Positions 9,270-19,005 of a stretch of 64,000 nt of DNA are shown here, one piece after another. Location of the stretch: assembly GCA_965601485.1 (NCBI GenBank), contig OZ271846.1:992001-1056000 (forward strand), in the 5' to 3' direction. The position numbers and the translations under genes were made by a program. Origin of the DNA: Methylotenera_A aquatica. GTDB taxonomy: Bacteria > Pseudomonadota > Gammaproteobacteria > Burkholderiales > Methylophilaceae. The notes beneath the pieces were generated by a model. It searched no databases. It saw only the letters and a list, made by a program, of their open reading frames with translations, and was not told the origin of the DNA. Each line of letters starts with the position of its first letter. Within the stretch, counting starts at the first letter, position 1.

Positions 9270-10922
9270 TTAGCGTAATTGTTTGGTGTGATTAATCAGC
9301 CCATTAGTAGAGCTATCATAGTTAGTCACTTTGCCTTCGCTGGTTAATTGTGGCAAGATTTGCTGTGCAATCTGCTTGCCGTACTCAACACCCCATTGAT
9401 CGAAGCTATTAATATCCCACAGAATACCTTGCACAAATATTTTGTGCTCGTACAGCGCGATTAATTTACCCAATGTATTTGGTGTTAGCTTGTCAAATAA
9501 AATAGAAGTAGTAGGGCGGTTGCCTACAAACACTTTATGAGGTAGTAACTTCTCTAATTCGTCACCTGTTAAGCCTTGTTTTTCAAGCTCTACACGCGCT
9601 TCATCTTTGGTTTTACCCAACATTAACGATTGCGTTTGCGCTAAAAAGTTAGCTAGCAAGATTTTGTGATGCGCATAGCCGTGTTTGCCAATTGCGTAGT
9701 GGCTGTGTACTGGCATTAAAAAGTCTGCAGGTACAATCTGCGTACCCTGATGAATCAATTGGTAAAACGCATGTTGGCCATTGGTGCCAGCTTCGCCCCA
9801 AATAACTGGGCCCGTTTTGTATTTCACACGACTGCCATCGCGGCAGATAAATTTACCGTTACTTTCCATATCGGCTTGTTGCATGTAAGCTGGAAAGCGT
9901 GCTAATCCCTGGTCATAAGGCAAAATGGCATTGGTATCAACATGAAAAAAGTTGTTATACCAAACTCCAATTAAGGCTAAGATAACTGGCATATTTTGCT
10001 CTAGCGGTGCAGTTTTGAAATGATTATCCATTTCATGTGCGCCTTCTAGCAATGACTCGAAATTATCCATTCCAACATACAAAGCAATGCTTAAACCGAT
10101 GGCAGACCATAGTGAATAACGGCCTCCTACCCAATCCCAGAATGCAAACATATTGGCGGTATCAATTCCAAAATCTGCTACCGCTTTGGCATTAGTAGAT
10201 AAAGCCACAAAATGTTTTGCTACATGTTTGCTATCTTTTGCGGAATCTAAAAACCATGTTCGAGCGCTCATTGCGTTGGTCATGGTTTCTTGGGTGGTAA
10301 AAGTTTTTGAAGCCACAATAAATAAGGTGGTTTCAGGCTTGCATTTTTCCAACGCGCGCATCAAATGCGCGCCATCAATATTAGATACAAAATGAATGTT
10401 TAACTCTGGGCTGGCGTATGGTTTTAAGGCATCACAAACCATTACTGGACCTAAATCTGAGCCGCCAATGCCAATATTTACAATATCGGTGATGCGTTTG
10501 CCAGTAAAACCAAACCAAGTGCCTTTGCGTACATTTTCTGAGAACTCACGCATTTGCGCCAACACAGCGTTAATATCTGGCATCACATCTTTACCATCTA
10601 CAATCACCGGCGTATTGCTGCGGTTACGCAGGGCGGTATGTAGTACAGCGCGATTTTCGGTGGTATTGATTTTTTCACCATTAAACATGGCAACACGCCA
10701 TTGCTCAATTTTCGCCTCGCGTGCCATTTGAAACAACAAAGATAATGTTTCATCGTTGATGCGATGTTTCGAGTAATCAAACAAAATATCCCCAAAATGC
10801 AAGCTGTAATGTTCAAAGCGTTTTGGGTCTGCCGCAAAGAAATCACGCATGTGTAATGTCGCAATTTCTTTTTGATGCGCACACAATTTTTGCCAAGTGG
10901 GGAATTGAGTAAGAGTAGTCAT
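9270..10922 (-). CDS. pgi: glucose-6-phosphate isomerase
   Basis: Interconverts glucose-6-P and fructose-6-P. The 550-aa length is typical of the long bacterial form. VGIGGSDLGP lies in the N-terminal SIS domain, GGRYSLWSAIGL is the family signature, and the C-terminal part has a conserved Gln/His/Lys region near KHGYAHHK and the final WGVEYGK. It follows glgB by 73 bp on the same strand, which suggests a glgB-pgi transcript linking gluconeogenic hexose phosphate to glycogen. Confidence 0.96.
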   Translation of the reverse strand: MTTLTQFPTWQKLCAHQKEIATLHMRDFFAADPKRFEHYSLHFGDILFDYSKHRINDETLSLLFQMAREAKIEQWRVAMFNGEKINTTENRAVLHTALRNRSNTPVIVDGKDVMPDINAVLAQMREFSENVRKGTWFGFTGKRITDIVNIGIGGSDLGPVMVCDALKPYASPELNIHFVSNIDGAHLMRALEKCKPETTLFIVASKTFTTQETMTNAMSARTWFLDSAKDSKHVAKHFVALSTNAKAVADFGIDTANMFAFWDWVGGRYSLWSAIGLSIALYVGMDNFESLLEGAHEMDNHFKTAPLEQNMPVILALIGVWYNNFFHVDTNAILPYDQGLARFPAYMQQADMESNGKFICRDGSRVKYKTGPVIWGEAGTNGQHAFYQLIHQGTQIVPADFLMPVHSHYAIGKHGYAHHKILLANFLAQTQSLMLGKTKDEARVELEKQGLTGDELEKLLPHKVFVGNRPTTSILFDKLTPNTLGKLIALYEHKIFVQGILWDINSFDQWGVEYGKQIAQQILPQLTSEGKVTNYDSSTNGLINHTKQLR

Positions 10923-10995
10923 TTATTATTTAAAACAATAGTTTATTAGTTATATTGAACGTTAATTATAAAATTATCATTGCAGTGTTTCAGTA

Positions 10996-13170
10996 TTATG
11001 ATCGATGCGTAATGATTAATCCTGCCAGCGGTGGTAAGGTAATTAATAACGATTGTGCATGGTTCATCCAAGAAATATTTTCTGTTTGCAAACCAGCACC
11101 ATTACCTTGATTGCTGCCGCCGTAATAGCCAGCATCACTATTAAATATCTCAGCATATTGGCCTGTTTTTGGCACTCCAATACGATAATTTTCACGTAAC
11201 ACAGGTGTAAAATTCATGACCATTATAGCAAAAGAATTATCTAGGCCGCGTCTGACGAAGCTAATTATTGATTGATTCGAATCGTGGCAATCAATCCAAT
11301 CAAAACCTTGCACTTCAAAATCTAGATTATGCAAGCATTCGAGATGTAAATAATGCATATTCAAATCGCGCACTGTACGCTGAATTCCAATATGTGCTTG
11401 ATGCTCTAGCAAATGCCAATCTAAACTAGCATTAACATTCCATTCATTGCCTTGCGCGATTTCGTTGCCCATAAAATTGAGTTTTTTGCCCGGGCAGGTC
11501 ATTTGCAACGTCATTAACAAACGTAAATTTGCAAATTTTTGCCATGAATCACCCGGCATTTTGCCAATTAAAGAGCCTTTGCCATGTACCACTTCATCGT
11601 GTGAAAACGGTAAAACAAAGTTTTCGCTGTACGCATACAATTGGCCGAACGTGAGCATGCTGTGATGGTATTTGCGATGCACTGGCTCGTTTTGAATGTA
11701 GCTCAGCGTATCGTTCATCCAGCCCATATTCCACTTCATACTAAAGCCCAAGCCGCCCAAATAAATAGGCCGCGATACGGCAGGCCATGCGGTGGATTCT
11801 TCTGCAATAGTGAGAGCACCAGGGAAATCTTGATGCACCACCATATTGAGTTGTTTTAAGAAGTCGATTGCTTCTAAGTTTTCGCGGCCGCCAAATTTAT
11901 TGGGTACCCATTCACCTGCTTTGCGTGAGTAATCCAAATAAAGCATTGATGCCACTGCATCCACACGTAAGCCATCAATATGAAACTCTTTTAACCAGAA
12001 ATAGGCACTGGCAATTAAAAAGTTGCGTACTTCATTGCGACCATAGTTAAAAATCAATGTACCCCAATCTTGGTGCTCACCAATGCGTGGGTCTTCGTGT
12101 TCGTACAATGCAGTTCCGTCAAAACGTGCTAGCGCCCAATCATCTTTAGGGAAATGACCCGGTACCCAATCTAAAATCACGCCAATATTAGCTTGGTGAC
12201 AGGCGTCAATTAAAAATTTCAAATCGTCAGGCGTGCCAAAGCGGTTAGTGACGCCAAAATAGCCAGTGGTTTGATATCCCCATGATTCATTTAAAGGATG
12301 CTCGGTGATAGGCAATAACTCAATGTGCGTATAGCCCATATCTGCCACATAAGGCACTAGTTCAGCAGCCAATTCGCGATAGTTCAATGGCAAATTACCG
12401 CTTTTGCGGCGCCATGAGCCAACGTGCACTTCATAGCAGTTAAAAGGAGCATGCAACCAATCGTTTTTTGCGCGCTTGCTTAACCATGCGCTATCTTGCC
12501 ATTGGTAGTTGCTGTTGGCAGATATTTTAGCGGCTGTACCTGGGCGCACTTCAAACTCTCGCGCGAAAGGGTCTGTTTTAGTGAGTATGGCGTGTGATTG
12601 ACGATTACGGATTTCGAATTTATATAAAGTTTCTGCCTCTAAATTAGGGATAAACAATTCCCAAACGCCTGTGCTACCGCGTACGCGCATAGGGTTAATG
12701 CGGCCATCCCATTGGTTAAAATTACCGATCACACTAACGCGCTCTGCATTTGGCGCCCAAACAGCAAATCTCACACCAAATAAGTCTTGGTGTTCAACCA
12801 TATGCGCTCCAAAGGTATTGTAAGCCTGATTGAGCGAGCCTTCACCAAATAAATACAATTCGTTATCGGTTAATATTGGATTAAAACTGTATATATCAAA
12901 GGTTTCTTGCGCTTGCCCATTCGCTTCAATTTGAATTAAGCAAGGTAATGTAGGTGCTGTTTTGCCGCGCCATTCATATAGACCAGCTAAATTAACACGT
13001 TCACATTCCACCCACCTTGTTTTGACTTTTAAGTGCACTTTTTCGGCATACGGCAAAAAAGTGCGGAAAACAAATTCAGCGCCTTCTTTATGCAAACCTA
13101 AATAAGCAAAAGCGTCGTGATGTTTCGCATCGAGTATCAATTGAAGTTGGTTTTGAGTTGAGCTGACCAC
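10996..13170 (-). CDS. glgB: 1,4-alpha-glucan branching enzyme
   Basis: GH13 enzyme that makes alpha-1,6 branches in glycogen. The 724-aa protein has an N-terminal CBM48-type repeat region (FAVWAPNAERVSVIGNFN, about 135-155) and a TIM barrel. DGLRVDAVASMLY carries the nucleophile Asp, IAEEST the acid/base Glu, and FSHDEVVHGKGS the third acidic residue. The start codon is GTG. It is divergent from glgC over about 200 bp, so synthesis and branching genes may share control. Confidence 0.97.
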   Translation of the reverse strand: MVSSTQNQLQLILDAKHHDAFAYLGLHKEGAEFVFRTFLPYAEKVHLKVKTRWVECERVNLAGLYEWRGKTAPTLPCLIQIEANGQAQETFDIYSFNPILTDNELYLFGEGSLNQAYNTFGAHMVEHQDLFGVRFAVWAPNAERVSVIGNFNQWDGRINPMRVRGSTGVWELFIPNLEAETLYKFEIRNRQSHAILTKTDPFAREFEVRPGTAAKISANSNYQWQDSAWLSKRAKNDWLHAPFNCYEVHVGSWRRKSGNLPLNYRELAAELVPYVADMGYTHIELLPITEHPLNESWGYQTTGYFGVTNRFGTPDDLKFLIDACHQANIGVILDWVPGHFPKDDWALARFDGTALYEHEDPRIGEHQDWGTLIFNYGRNEVRNFLIASAYFWLKEFHIDGLRVDAVASMLYLDYSRKAGEWVPNKFGGRENLEAIDFLKQLNMVVHQDFPGALTIAEESTAWPAVSRPIYLGGLGFSMKWNMGWMNDTLSYIQNEPVHRKYHHSMLTFGQLYAYSENFVLPFSHDEVVHGKGSLIGKMPGDSWQKFANLRLLMTLQMTCPGKKLNFMGNEIAQGNEWNVNASLDWHLLEHQAHIGIQRTVRDLNMHYLHLECLHNLDFEVQGFDWIDCHDSNQSIISFVRRGLDNSFAIMVMNFTPVLRENYRIGVPKTGQYAEIFNSDAGYYGGSNQGNGAGLQTENISWMNHAQSLLITLPPLAGLIITHRS

Positions 13171-13368
13171 GATATAATTTCTTTAAAATCAGTTGAATTA
13201 GACTAGATTATAAACCTTATCTAAGCCTATAATTAAATTGTAATAATTTTGTATCTTTCTTGAGTATCAAATAATTATTACACTAATGTTTTATGCCCGA
13301 TATGGCTTTTTTATGGCCTACAATACAATGGTGTTTATTCTTATTGACTAAGTTCAAAGAGGGCAATC
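13171..13368. promoter_or_regulatory. divergent glgB/glgC promoter region
   Basis: 198 bp between the divergent genes. AT-rich, with several TATAAT-like hexamers on both strands, but none stands out enough to name. A good GAGGG ribosome binding site precedes the glgC ATG. Confidence 0.45.
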
Positions 13369-14637
13369 ATGGCGCAAGATGCGAATAGTTCACGGTTTAT
13401 TAGCACAATGACTAAAAATACGGTTGCGCTAATTTTGGCTGGTGGTCGGGGTAGCCGTTTAAAAGATTTAACCGATCGTCGTGCAAAACCTGCCGTTCCA
13501 TTTGGCGGAAAATTCCGCATTATCGATTTTCCATTATCCAATTGCATTAACTCGGGCATTCGCCGAGTTGGCGTGATTACGCAATATAAATCGCATAGTT
13601 TAATTCGTCATATTCAGCGTGGATGGAGTTTTTTAAACGGTGAATTTAACGAATATATTGAGCTATTGCCTGCTTCGCAACAAAATAATAATGAAGAGTG
13701 GTACAAAGGTACTGCCGATGCCGTGCATCAAAACGTGGATATTTTAAAATCCAGCGATGCGCAATATGTGGTTATTTTAGCAGGCGATCATATTTACAAA
13801 ATGGATTATGGCCAGATGCTGGCAACCCATGCCAAAAATAATGCCGATATGACCATTGCTTGCTTGAACGTGCCATTAGAAGAGGCCAAAGGATTTGGCG
13901 TAATGGCGGTTGATGATGAAGACCGCATTATTGAATTTTCTGAAAAACCAGATAAGCCGAAGCACATGCCAGGCGATAAAACCCAAGCCTTAGCTAGCAT
14001 GGGCATTTATATTTTTAATGCGCAATTTTTGTATGAGCAATTAGCCAGAGATGCGGCGGATCCAAAATCGACTAAGGATTTCGGCGGCGATATTATTCCT
14101 TATTTAATTACACGCGCAAGAGTTTACGCACACCGGTTTACCGAAAGCTGCGTAGGCGCCAAAAATGGTTTTTATTATTGGCGCGACGTTGGCACGGTTG
14201 ATGCCTATTGGGAAGCGAACATGGAGTTAACGCGTGTGACCCCTGAGCTTAATATGTATGACAATATTTGGCCAATTTGGACTTATCAACAACAAGTGCC
14301 ACCGGCTAAATTTGTGTTTAACGATGAAGGCAGAACAGGTAAAGCGACCGATTCGATTGTGTCGGGTGGTTGCTTAATCAGTGGCTCATGCGTGACTAGC
14401 TCGGTGTTGTTTTCTAACGTGCGTGTGCACAGTTATTGCGATATTGAAGGTGCGGTATTGTTGCCGAATGTGGTAGTGAATCGTCATGCCAAATTAAAAA
14501 ATGTTGTAGTGGATAAAGGCGTTGAAATTCCAGAAGGCATTGAAATTGGCTTCGATTTAAAAGCCGATAAAAAGCGCTTTTATGTATCCGAAAAAGGAAC
14601 AGTATTGGTGACTAAACCGATGCTACTTAAACTTTAA
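13369..14637 (+). CDS. glgC: glucose-1-phosphate adenylyltransferase
   Basis: Makes ADP-glucose from glucose-1-P and ATP, the committed step of bacterial glycogen synthesis. The 422-aa protein has the N-terminal nucleotidyltransferase motif LAGGRGSRLKDLT, then RRAKPAVPFGGK. GTADAVHQN, the substrate Lys region (EKPDKPKHMPG) and a C-terminal left-handed beta-helix with hexapeptide-like repeats (about 335-420) follow. Length matches E. coli GlgC. It leads a plus-strand run glgC-GH57-malQ-glk. Confidence 0.97.
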   Translation: MAQDANSSRFISTMTKNTVALILAGGRGSRLKDLTDRRAKPAVPFGGKFRIIDFPLSNCINSGIRRVGVITQYKSHSLIRHIQRGWSFLNGEFNEYIELLPASQQNNNEEWYKGTADAVHQNVDILKSSDAQYVVILAGDHIYKMDYGQMLATHAKNNADMTIACLNVPLEEAKGFGVMAVDDEDRIIEFSEKPDKPKHMPGDKTQALASMGIYIFNAQFLYEQLARDAADPKSTKDFGGDIIPYLITRARVYAHRFTESCVGAKNGFYYWRDVGTVDAYWEANMELTRVTPELNMYDNIWPIWTYQQQVPPAKFVFNDEGRTGKATDSIVSGGCLISGSCVTSSVLFSNVRVHSYCDIEGAVLLPNVVVNRHAKLKNVVVDKGVEIPEGIEIGFDLKADKKRFYVSEKGTVLVTKPMLLKL

Positions 14638-14673
14638 CTTAAAAGTGTATTTTATTTATTTGAATATTGAGTT

Positions 14674-16413
14674 ATGAATCAACCTAAATTATTAATTTCG
14701 CTTTATTGGCACATGCATCAGCCAGATTACCGAGATTCAATCTCTGGTGAGTACGTATTGCCGTGGACTTATTTACACGCGATTAAAGACTATTCTGATA
14801 TGGCTTACCATTTGGAGATGAATCCAAAAGCCAAAGTCAGTTTTAACTTTGTACCTATTTTATTGGATCAATTAGAAGATTACGCCCAGCAATTTCAAAC
14901 AAATCGCGTTAAGGATCCGATTCTTAAATTACTTAGCACCAATGATTTATGGGTTATTACGCTTGAAGAGCGTCGATTAATTAAAGATAGTTGCTTTAAA
15001 AGCTATCACGAAAAAATGCTTAAGCCGTTCCCCGATTACGATCGCTTGCATAAGATGTTTGAGTTTTTAACAGAAGATGGTCGCGATGATTTGATCTATT
15101 TATCTGGCCAGTATTTATCCGATTTATTGGTTTGGTATCACCTAGCATGGATGGGCGAAAGTGTTCGCCAGAATAACGCATTAGTGCAAAAGCTGATGAG
15201 TAAGGGTAAGCATTTTACCAACGAAGATCGTTTGGCTTTGTTTGATTTAGTCGGTGAGTTGATTGCCAATTTGATTCCGCGCTATAAAAAATTGGCAGAA
15301 ATAGGCCAAATTGAAATATCCAGCACACCACATTACCATCCAATATTGCCATTGCTGATTGATTTTGAAACCACGCATGACGCCATGAGTAATGCTATTT
15401 TGCCGAAAACTCCAAAATATCCAGGTGGCATTGAGCGTGCGATTGACCATTTAAAAGGTGCAACAACATCGCACACACGTCGATTTGGAATGGCGCCAAA
15501 AGGCATGTGGCCATCGGAAGGTGCGGTTTCTAAAGAAAGTCTGTTATTAATGGCGAATCAGGGTGTGCAATGGGCGGCTTCTGGTGAGGGTGTGCTGGCC
15601 AATAGTTTACGCAAATCTATTCCTAAAAAAGCTTTATTATCACGCCATGATTACTTATATAAGCCTTACAAAGTAAGCAAAGGCGATGACTCTATTACCT
15701 GTTTCTTTAGAGACGACAGGTTGTCGGACAAAATTGGTTTTGAATATTCTAAATTGCACAGTAGCGAAGCGGTAAGTGATTTTATTCAAACTTTAGAGCA
15801 TATTTATAACACGTATCAACGCCAAGAAAACCCAGTGGTGAGTGTTATTTTAGATGGCGAAAACGCGTGGGAATATTACCCGTATAACGGCCATTATTTC
15901 TTAACAGAGCTTTATGCGGCATTGGTAAATCATCCAAATATTGAAATGGTGACACAATCTGAAGTGCTGCAAGCTATTAGGGCACCTGAAAAAAGTGCTT
16001 ATAAAATTAACTGTGGAGTTTTGCCAGAGATTTCAGCGGGTAGCTGGGTGTATGGCAGCTTTAGCACCTGGATTGGTAGTGTAGATAAAAATTACGGCTG
16101 GGATTTATTGTGTGAGGCAAAAAAGGCCTACGATAAATGCATCAAGTCGGGCAAATTAACGGCAGCAGAAAAGCATCTTTGCGAACACCAGTTATCGGTT
16201 TGTGAAGGCTCCGATTGGTTTTGGTGGCTGGGAGATTATAACGCCGCAATGAGTGTCAGCAGCTTTGATCAATTATACCGTCGCAATTTAATGAACTTGT
16301 ATCGTTTGCTTAAATTGCCGATTCCTGAGCATTTAAATGCGTCAATCAGTATGGGTGATAGCCGAGCCGCCAATGATTCAAATAGCGGAACCATGCGCAG
16401 AGGGCAGGAATAA
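14674..16413 (+). CDS. glycoside hydrolase family 57 (alpha-amylase/glucanotransferase type)
   Basis: 579-aa GH57 protein. It starts with the family motif HMHQPDYRD. The nucleophile region is GMWPSEGAVSKES (Glu) and VILDGENAWEYY carries the acid/base Asp, both diagnostic for GH57. There is no signal peptide, so it acts in the cytoplasm, probably on glycogen or maltodextrin; hydrolysis versus 4-alpha-glucanotransfer cannot be settled by reading. It sits between glgC and malQ with gaps of 36 and about 100 bp, which fits a role in glycogen turnover. The last 30 residues are Ser/Asn-rich and probably disordered. Confidence 0.9.
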   Translation: MNQPKLLISLYWHMHQPDYRDSISGEYVLPWTYLHAIKDYSDMAYHLEMNPKAKVSFNFVPILLDQLEDYAQQFQTNRVKDPILKLLSTNDLWVITLEERRLIKDSCFKSYHEKMLKPFPDYDRLHKMFEFLTEDGRDDLIYLSGQYLSDLLVWYHLAWMGESVRQNNALVQKLMSKGKHFTNEDRLALFDLVGELIANLIPRYKKLAEIGQIEISSTPHYHPILPLLIDFETTHDAMSNAILPKTPKYPGGIERAIDHLKGATTSHTRRFGMAPKGMWPSEGAVSKESLLLMANQGVQWAASGEGVLANSLRKSIPKKALLSRHDYLYKPYKVSKGDDSITCFFRDDRLSDKIGFEYSKLHSSEAVSDFIQTLEHIYNTYQRQENPVVSVILDGENAWEYYPYNGHYFLTELYAALVNHPNIEMVTQSEVLQAIRAPEKSAYKINCGVLPEISAGSWVYGSFSTWIGSVDKNYGWDLLCEAKKAYDKCIKSGKLTAAEKHLCEHQLSVCEGSDWFWWLGDYNAAMSVSSFDQLYRRNLMNLYRLLKLPIPEHLNASISMGDSRAANDSNSGTMRRGQE

Positions 16414-16514
16414 TCGATTATTTAGCATGAAAATTAAGCTACAAATAGGGACTCATTAATTCTTTGCCGTACCAAACTACTATAAAAAATAACAAAGATG
16501 AAAATAGAAATAGG

Positions 16515-17981
16515 ATGAAAAAATCGCAGCAACGTAAAGCAGGTGTTTTATTACACATTAGTTCTTTGCCAGAAGGTACGATGGGCTTGCATGCAAAGCG
16601 ATTCGTTGATTTTTTAAATGCGACAGGTACAAGTGTTTGGCAGACGCTGCCGTTGAATATGCCGCACAATGATGGCTCTCCTTATCAGTGTTTAAGCGCG
16701 CATGCTGGTAATCCTGCATTTATCGATTTGCAACAATTAATAGAAGCAGGGTATATCCATGCTTTAGATTTACAGGCGTATAAGGCTGACCCAACTTTAG
16801 CGCAACACCAAAAATTTTTTGAAAAGGCCTTTTGTGTAGCCTCTTTACATCCAGAGTCAACCGATTACATGGCTTATAAAAATTTTTGCAGAAAGCAAAG
16901 CCTCTGGCTAAATGATTTCGCTTTATTTTTAGTATTACGCCAGCGATTTAATCAATCCAGTTGGAATAGTTGGCCAGTTGCATATAAAAAGCGAGATTTA
17001 GAAACTCTAAACCTTGCTAAAAAACAATACGCACATGATATTGCTGTGATTAAATTCACTCAGTATATTTTCTTTAAACAATGGAGTGCTTTAAAAGCCT
17101 ATGCCAATCAGCACGATATTGCCATGTTTGGTGATATTCCAATTTTCGTGGCATTTGATAGCGCCGACGTATGGGCGAATCCTGATTTATTTAAGTTGGA
17201 TAAACGCTGCAATATGACGGTTGTTGCAGGTGTACCGCCTGATTATTTTTCAAGCAATGGTCAGCGCTGGGGTAACCCACATTACAATTGGCGCGCCATG
17301 AAAAAAGAAGGTTTCAAGTGGTGGTTGGCGCGCATGAGTACGCAAAACAGTATGTTTGATATGGTGCGTATTGATCATTTTAGAGGCTTAGAAGCTGCAT
17401 GGGAGATTCCTGCAAAAGAAGACACCGCCATCAATGGTAAGTGGCAAGTGGCACCTGGTAATTTGCTGTTGGCGGCAATCAAAAAACGTTTCAAAAAAAT
17501 GTGTTTAGTAGCAGAAGATTTAGGCATTATTACCGATGAAGTGAATGAATTGAGGCATAAATATAAAATGCCAGGTATGAAGATTTTGCAATTTGCATTT
17601 GGTGGCGGTGACGATAATCTATATTTGCCGCAAAATATTGAAGCCAATAGTGTTGTCTATACCGGCACACATGATAACGATACTACACTAGGTTGGTATC
17701 AACGGCTTAAAGAAAACGCCAAAAATCATTTGCACAGTGTGCTAAATAATGATGAGCCAGATATGCCAAATGCCTTAATAGATATGGCTTTCGCATCGCG
17801 AGCTGATTTAGCGATTGTCCCTATGCAAGATATTTTGGCGCTTGATAGCACCAATAGAATGAATACCCCGGGCACATTAGGTGGTAATTGGCTTTGGCGT
17901 TTTGATTGGTCAGAGTTAACATCAGAACGACAACAGCGTTTTGCTGATGCGGTGCAACGTTATGGGCGGCATGTCAATTAA
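16515..17981 (+). CDS. malQ: 4-alpha-glucanotransferase (amylomaltase)
   Basis: GH77 disproportionating enzyme acting on maltodextrins. About 488 aa from the ATG at 16515 (KKSQQRKAGVLLHISSLPEG), which I prefer to the in-frame ATG at 16464 because the family normally starts just before the AGVLLHISSLP segment. Motifs are FGDIPIFVAFDSADVWANP, MVRIDHFRG with the nucleophile Asp, LVAEDLG with the acid/base Glu, and GTHDNDTTLGWY. The stop overlaps the start area of glk (2-bp gap), so translation is probably coupled. Confidence 0.95.
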   Translation: MKKSQQRKAGVLLHISSLPEGTMGLHAKRFVDFLNATGTSVWQTLPLNMPHNDGSPYQCLSAHAGNPAFIDLQQLIEAGYIHALDLQAYKADPTLAQHQKFFEKAFCVASLHPESTDYMAYKNFCRKQSLWLNDFALFLVLRQRFNQSSWNSWPVAYKKRDLETLNLAKKQYAHDIAVIKFTQYIFFKQWSALKAYANQHDIAMFGDIPIFVAFDSADVWANPDLFKLDKRCNMTVVAGVPPDYFSSNGQRWGNPHYNWRAMKKEGFKWWLARMSTQNSMFDMVRIDHFRGLEAAWEIPAKEDTAINGKWQVAPGNLLLAAIKKRFKKMCLVAEDLGIITDEVNELRHKYKMPGMKILQFAFGGGDDNLYLPQNIEANSVVYTGTHDNDTTLGWYQRLKENAKNHLHSVLNNDEPDMPNALIDMAFASRADLAIVPMQDILALDSTNRMNTPGTLGGNWLWRFDWSELTSERQQRFADAVQRYGRHVN

Positions 17982-17983
17982 TA

Positions 17984-18934
17984 ATGAGTTTGCTCATTGG
18001 AATTGATGTTGGCGGCACAAACTTACGTTTAGGGGTGGTTAAATCTAGCGTTGGCGCATTGCAATTGATAGAAGAAATGCGCTTTAGGGCCGATTTTTCA
18101 CAGATGTTCAAAACGAATTCGCCAGAACTTGCTTGGCAAGCTATTTTAACAACCACGGCAAATTCGATTCAAAAAGTATGTCAGCAATATCCAGAGATTA
18201 GCGCTGTGGGTATTGGTTTTCCAGGATTTATTGACCCATATACGCAAAAAATTGCGCAGTCACCTAATTTGCCGGGCTTGAAAGATGTGGATCTAAGTGC
18301 CGATTTAAGGCAATTCATTCAATTGCCAGTGGTGGTTGAAAACGATGCACTAGCGGCTGCATATGGCGAATATGCCAATCAACACTTTACGAAGCCAACC
18401 CATTTAATCTACATGGGTTTAGGTACTGGTGTTGGTGGTGGGTTGATTTTAAACGGACAACCGTTTCAAGGCGAGCATGGTGTTGCGATGGAAGTAGGGC
18501 ATATTATCGTGCAACCCAACGGGAGACAATGCGGTTGCGGAAATGCAGGTTGTATGGAGCAATATGCGTCCGCCAGCGGAGTTTGCCTCTCTTTTTTTGA
18601 AGCTACCCAACAAAAATGTAATGCCAGTGAGATTGCTGCACTGGCACATCAAGGCAATCAAGCTGCGCTAGCAGCTTATGCACTTGCTGGTAAATCGTTA
18701 GCACAAGCCTTGGCGCACACCTTAAAAGTAATTGATGTTAAAAAAATTGTCATCGGCGGCGGCATGAGCGCGGCTTGGCCTTTGATGCAGGACGCTTTTC
18801 AAACGCAACTCAGATGCGATTTAATCCCTGTATTGCGTAATCAGTTAATAATCAGCATTTCTAGCATGGGTGATCAAGCAGGTATTATTGGCGCCGCCAT
18901 GTTGGCTAAACAAAAAATGCGCAATGTAGTTTAA
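17984..18934 (+). CDS. ROK-family glucokinase
   Basis: 316-aa ATP-dependent sugar kinase of the ROK family. The N-terminal phosphate-binding motif is IGIDVGGTNLRLGVV. The catalytic Asp lies in ENDALAAAYGEY, and the ROK signature with the zinc site is CGCGNAGCMEQYASASG. It begins 2 bp after malQ, so it very likely phosphorylates glucose released by malQ and GH57, returning it to glucose-6-P for Pgi. It is not the E. coli Glk type. Some ROK members act on fructose or N-acetylglucosamine, but context favours glucose. Confidence 0.9.
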   Translation: MSLLIGIDVGGTNLRLGVVKSSVGALQLIEEMRFRADFSQMFKTNSPELAWQAILTTTANSIQKVCQQYPEISAVGIGFPGFIDPYTQKIAQSPNLPGLKDVDLSADLRQFIQLPVVVENDALAAAYGEYANQHFTKPTHLIYMGLGTGVGGGLILNGQPFQGEHGVAMEVGHIIVQPNGRQCGCGNAGCMEQYASASGVCLSFFEATQQKCNASEIAALAHQGNQAALAAYALAGKSLAQALAHTLKVIDVKKIVIGGGMSAAWPLMQDAFQTQLRCDLIPVLRNQLIISISSMGDQAGIIGAAMLAKQKMRNVV

Positions 18935-19005
18935 AGATACTGTAAGTAGTTTTAAAAGCGTTGTGTTACACAAAAAATTATCAAATTAAAACTATTTATT
19001 GCATT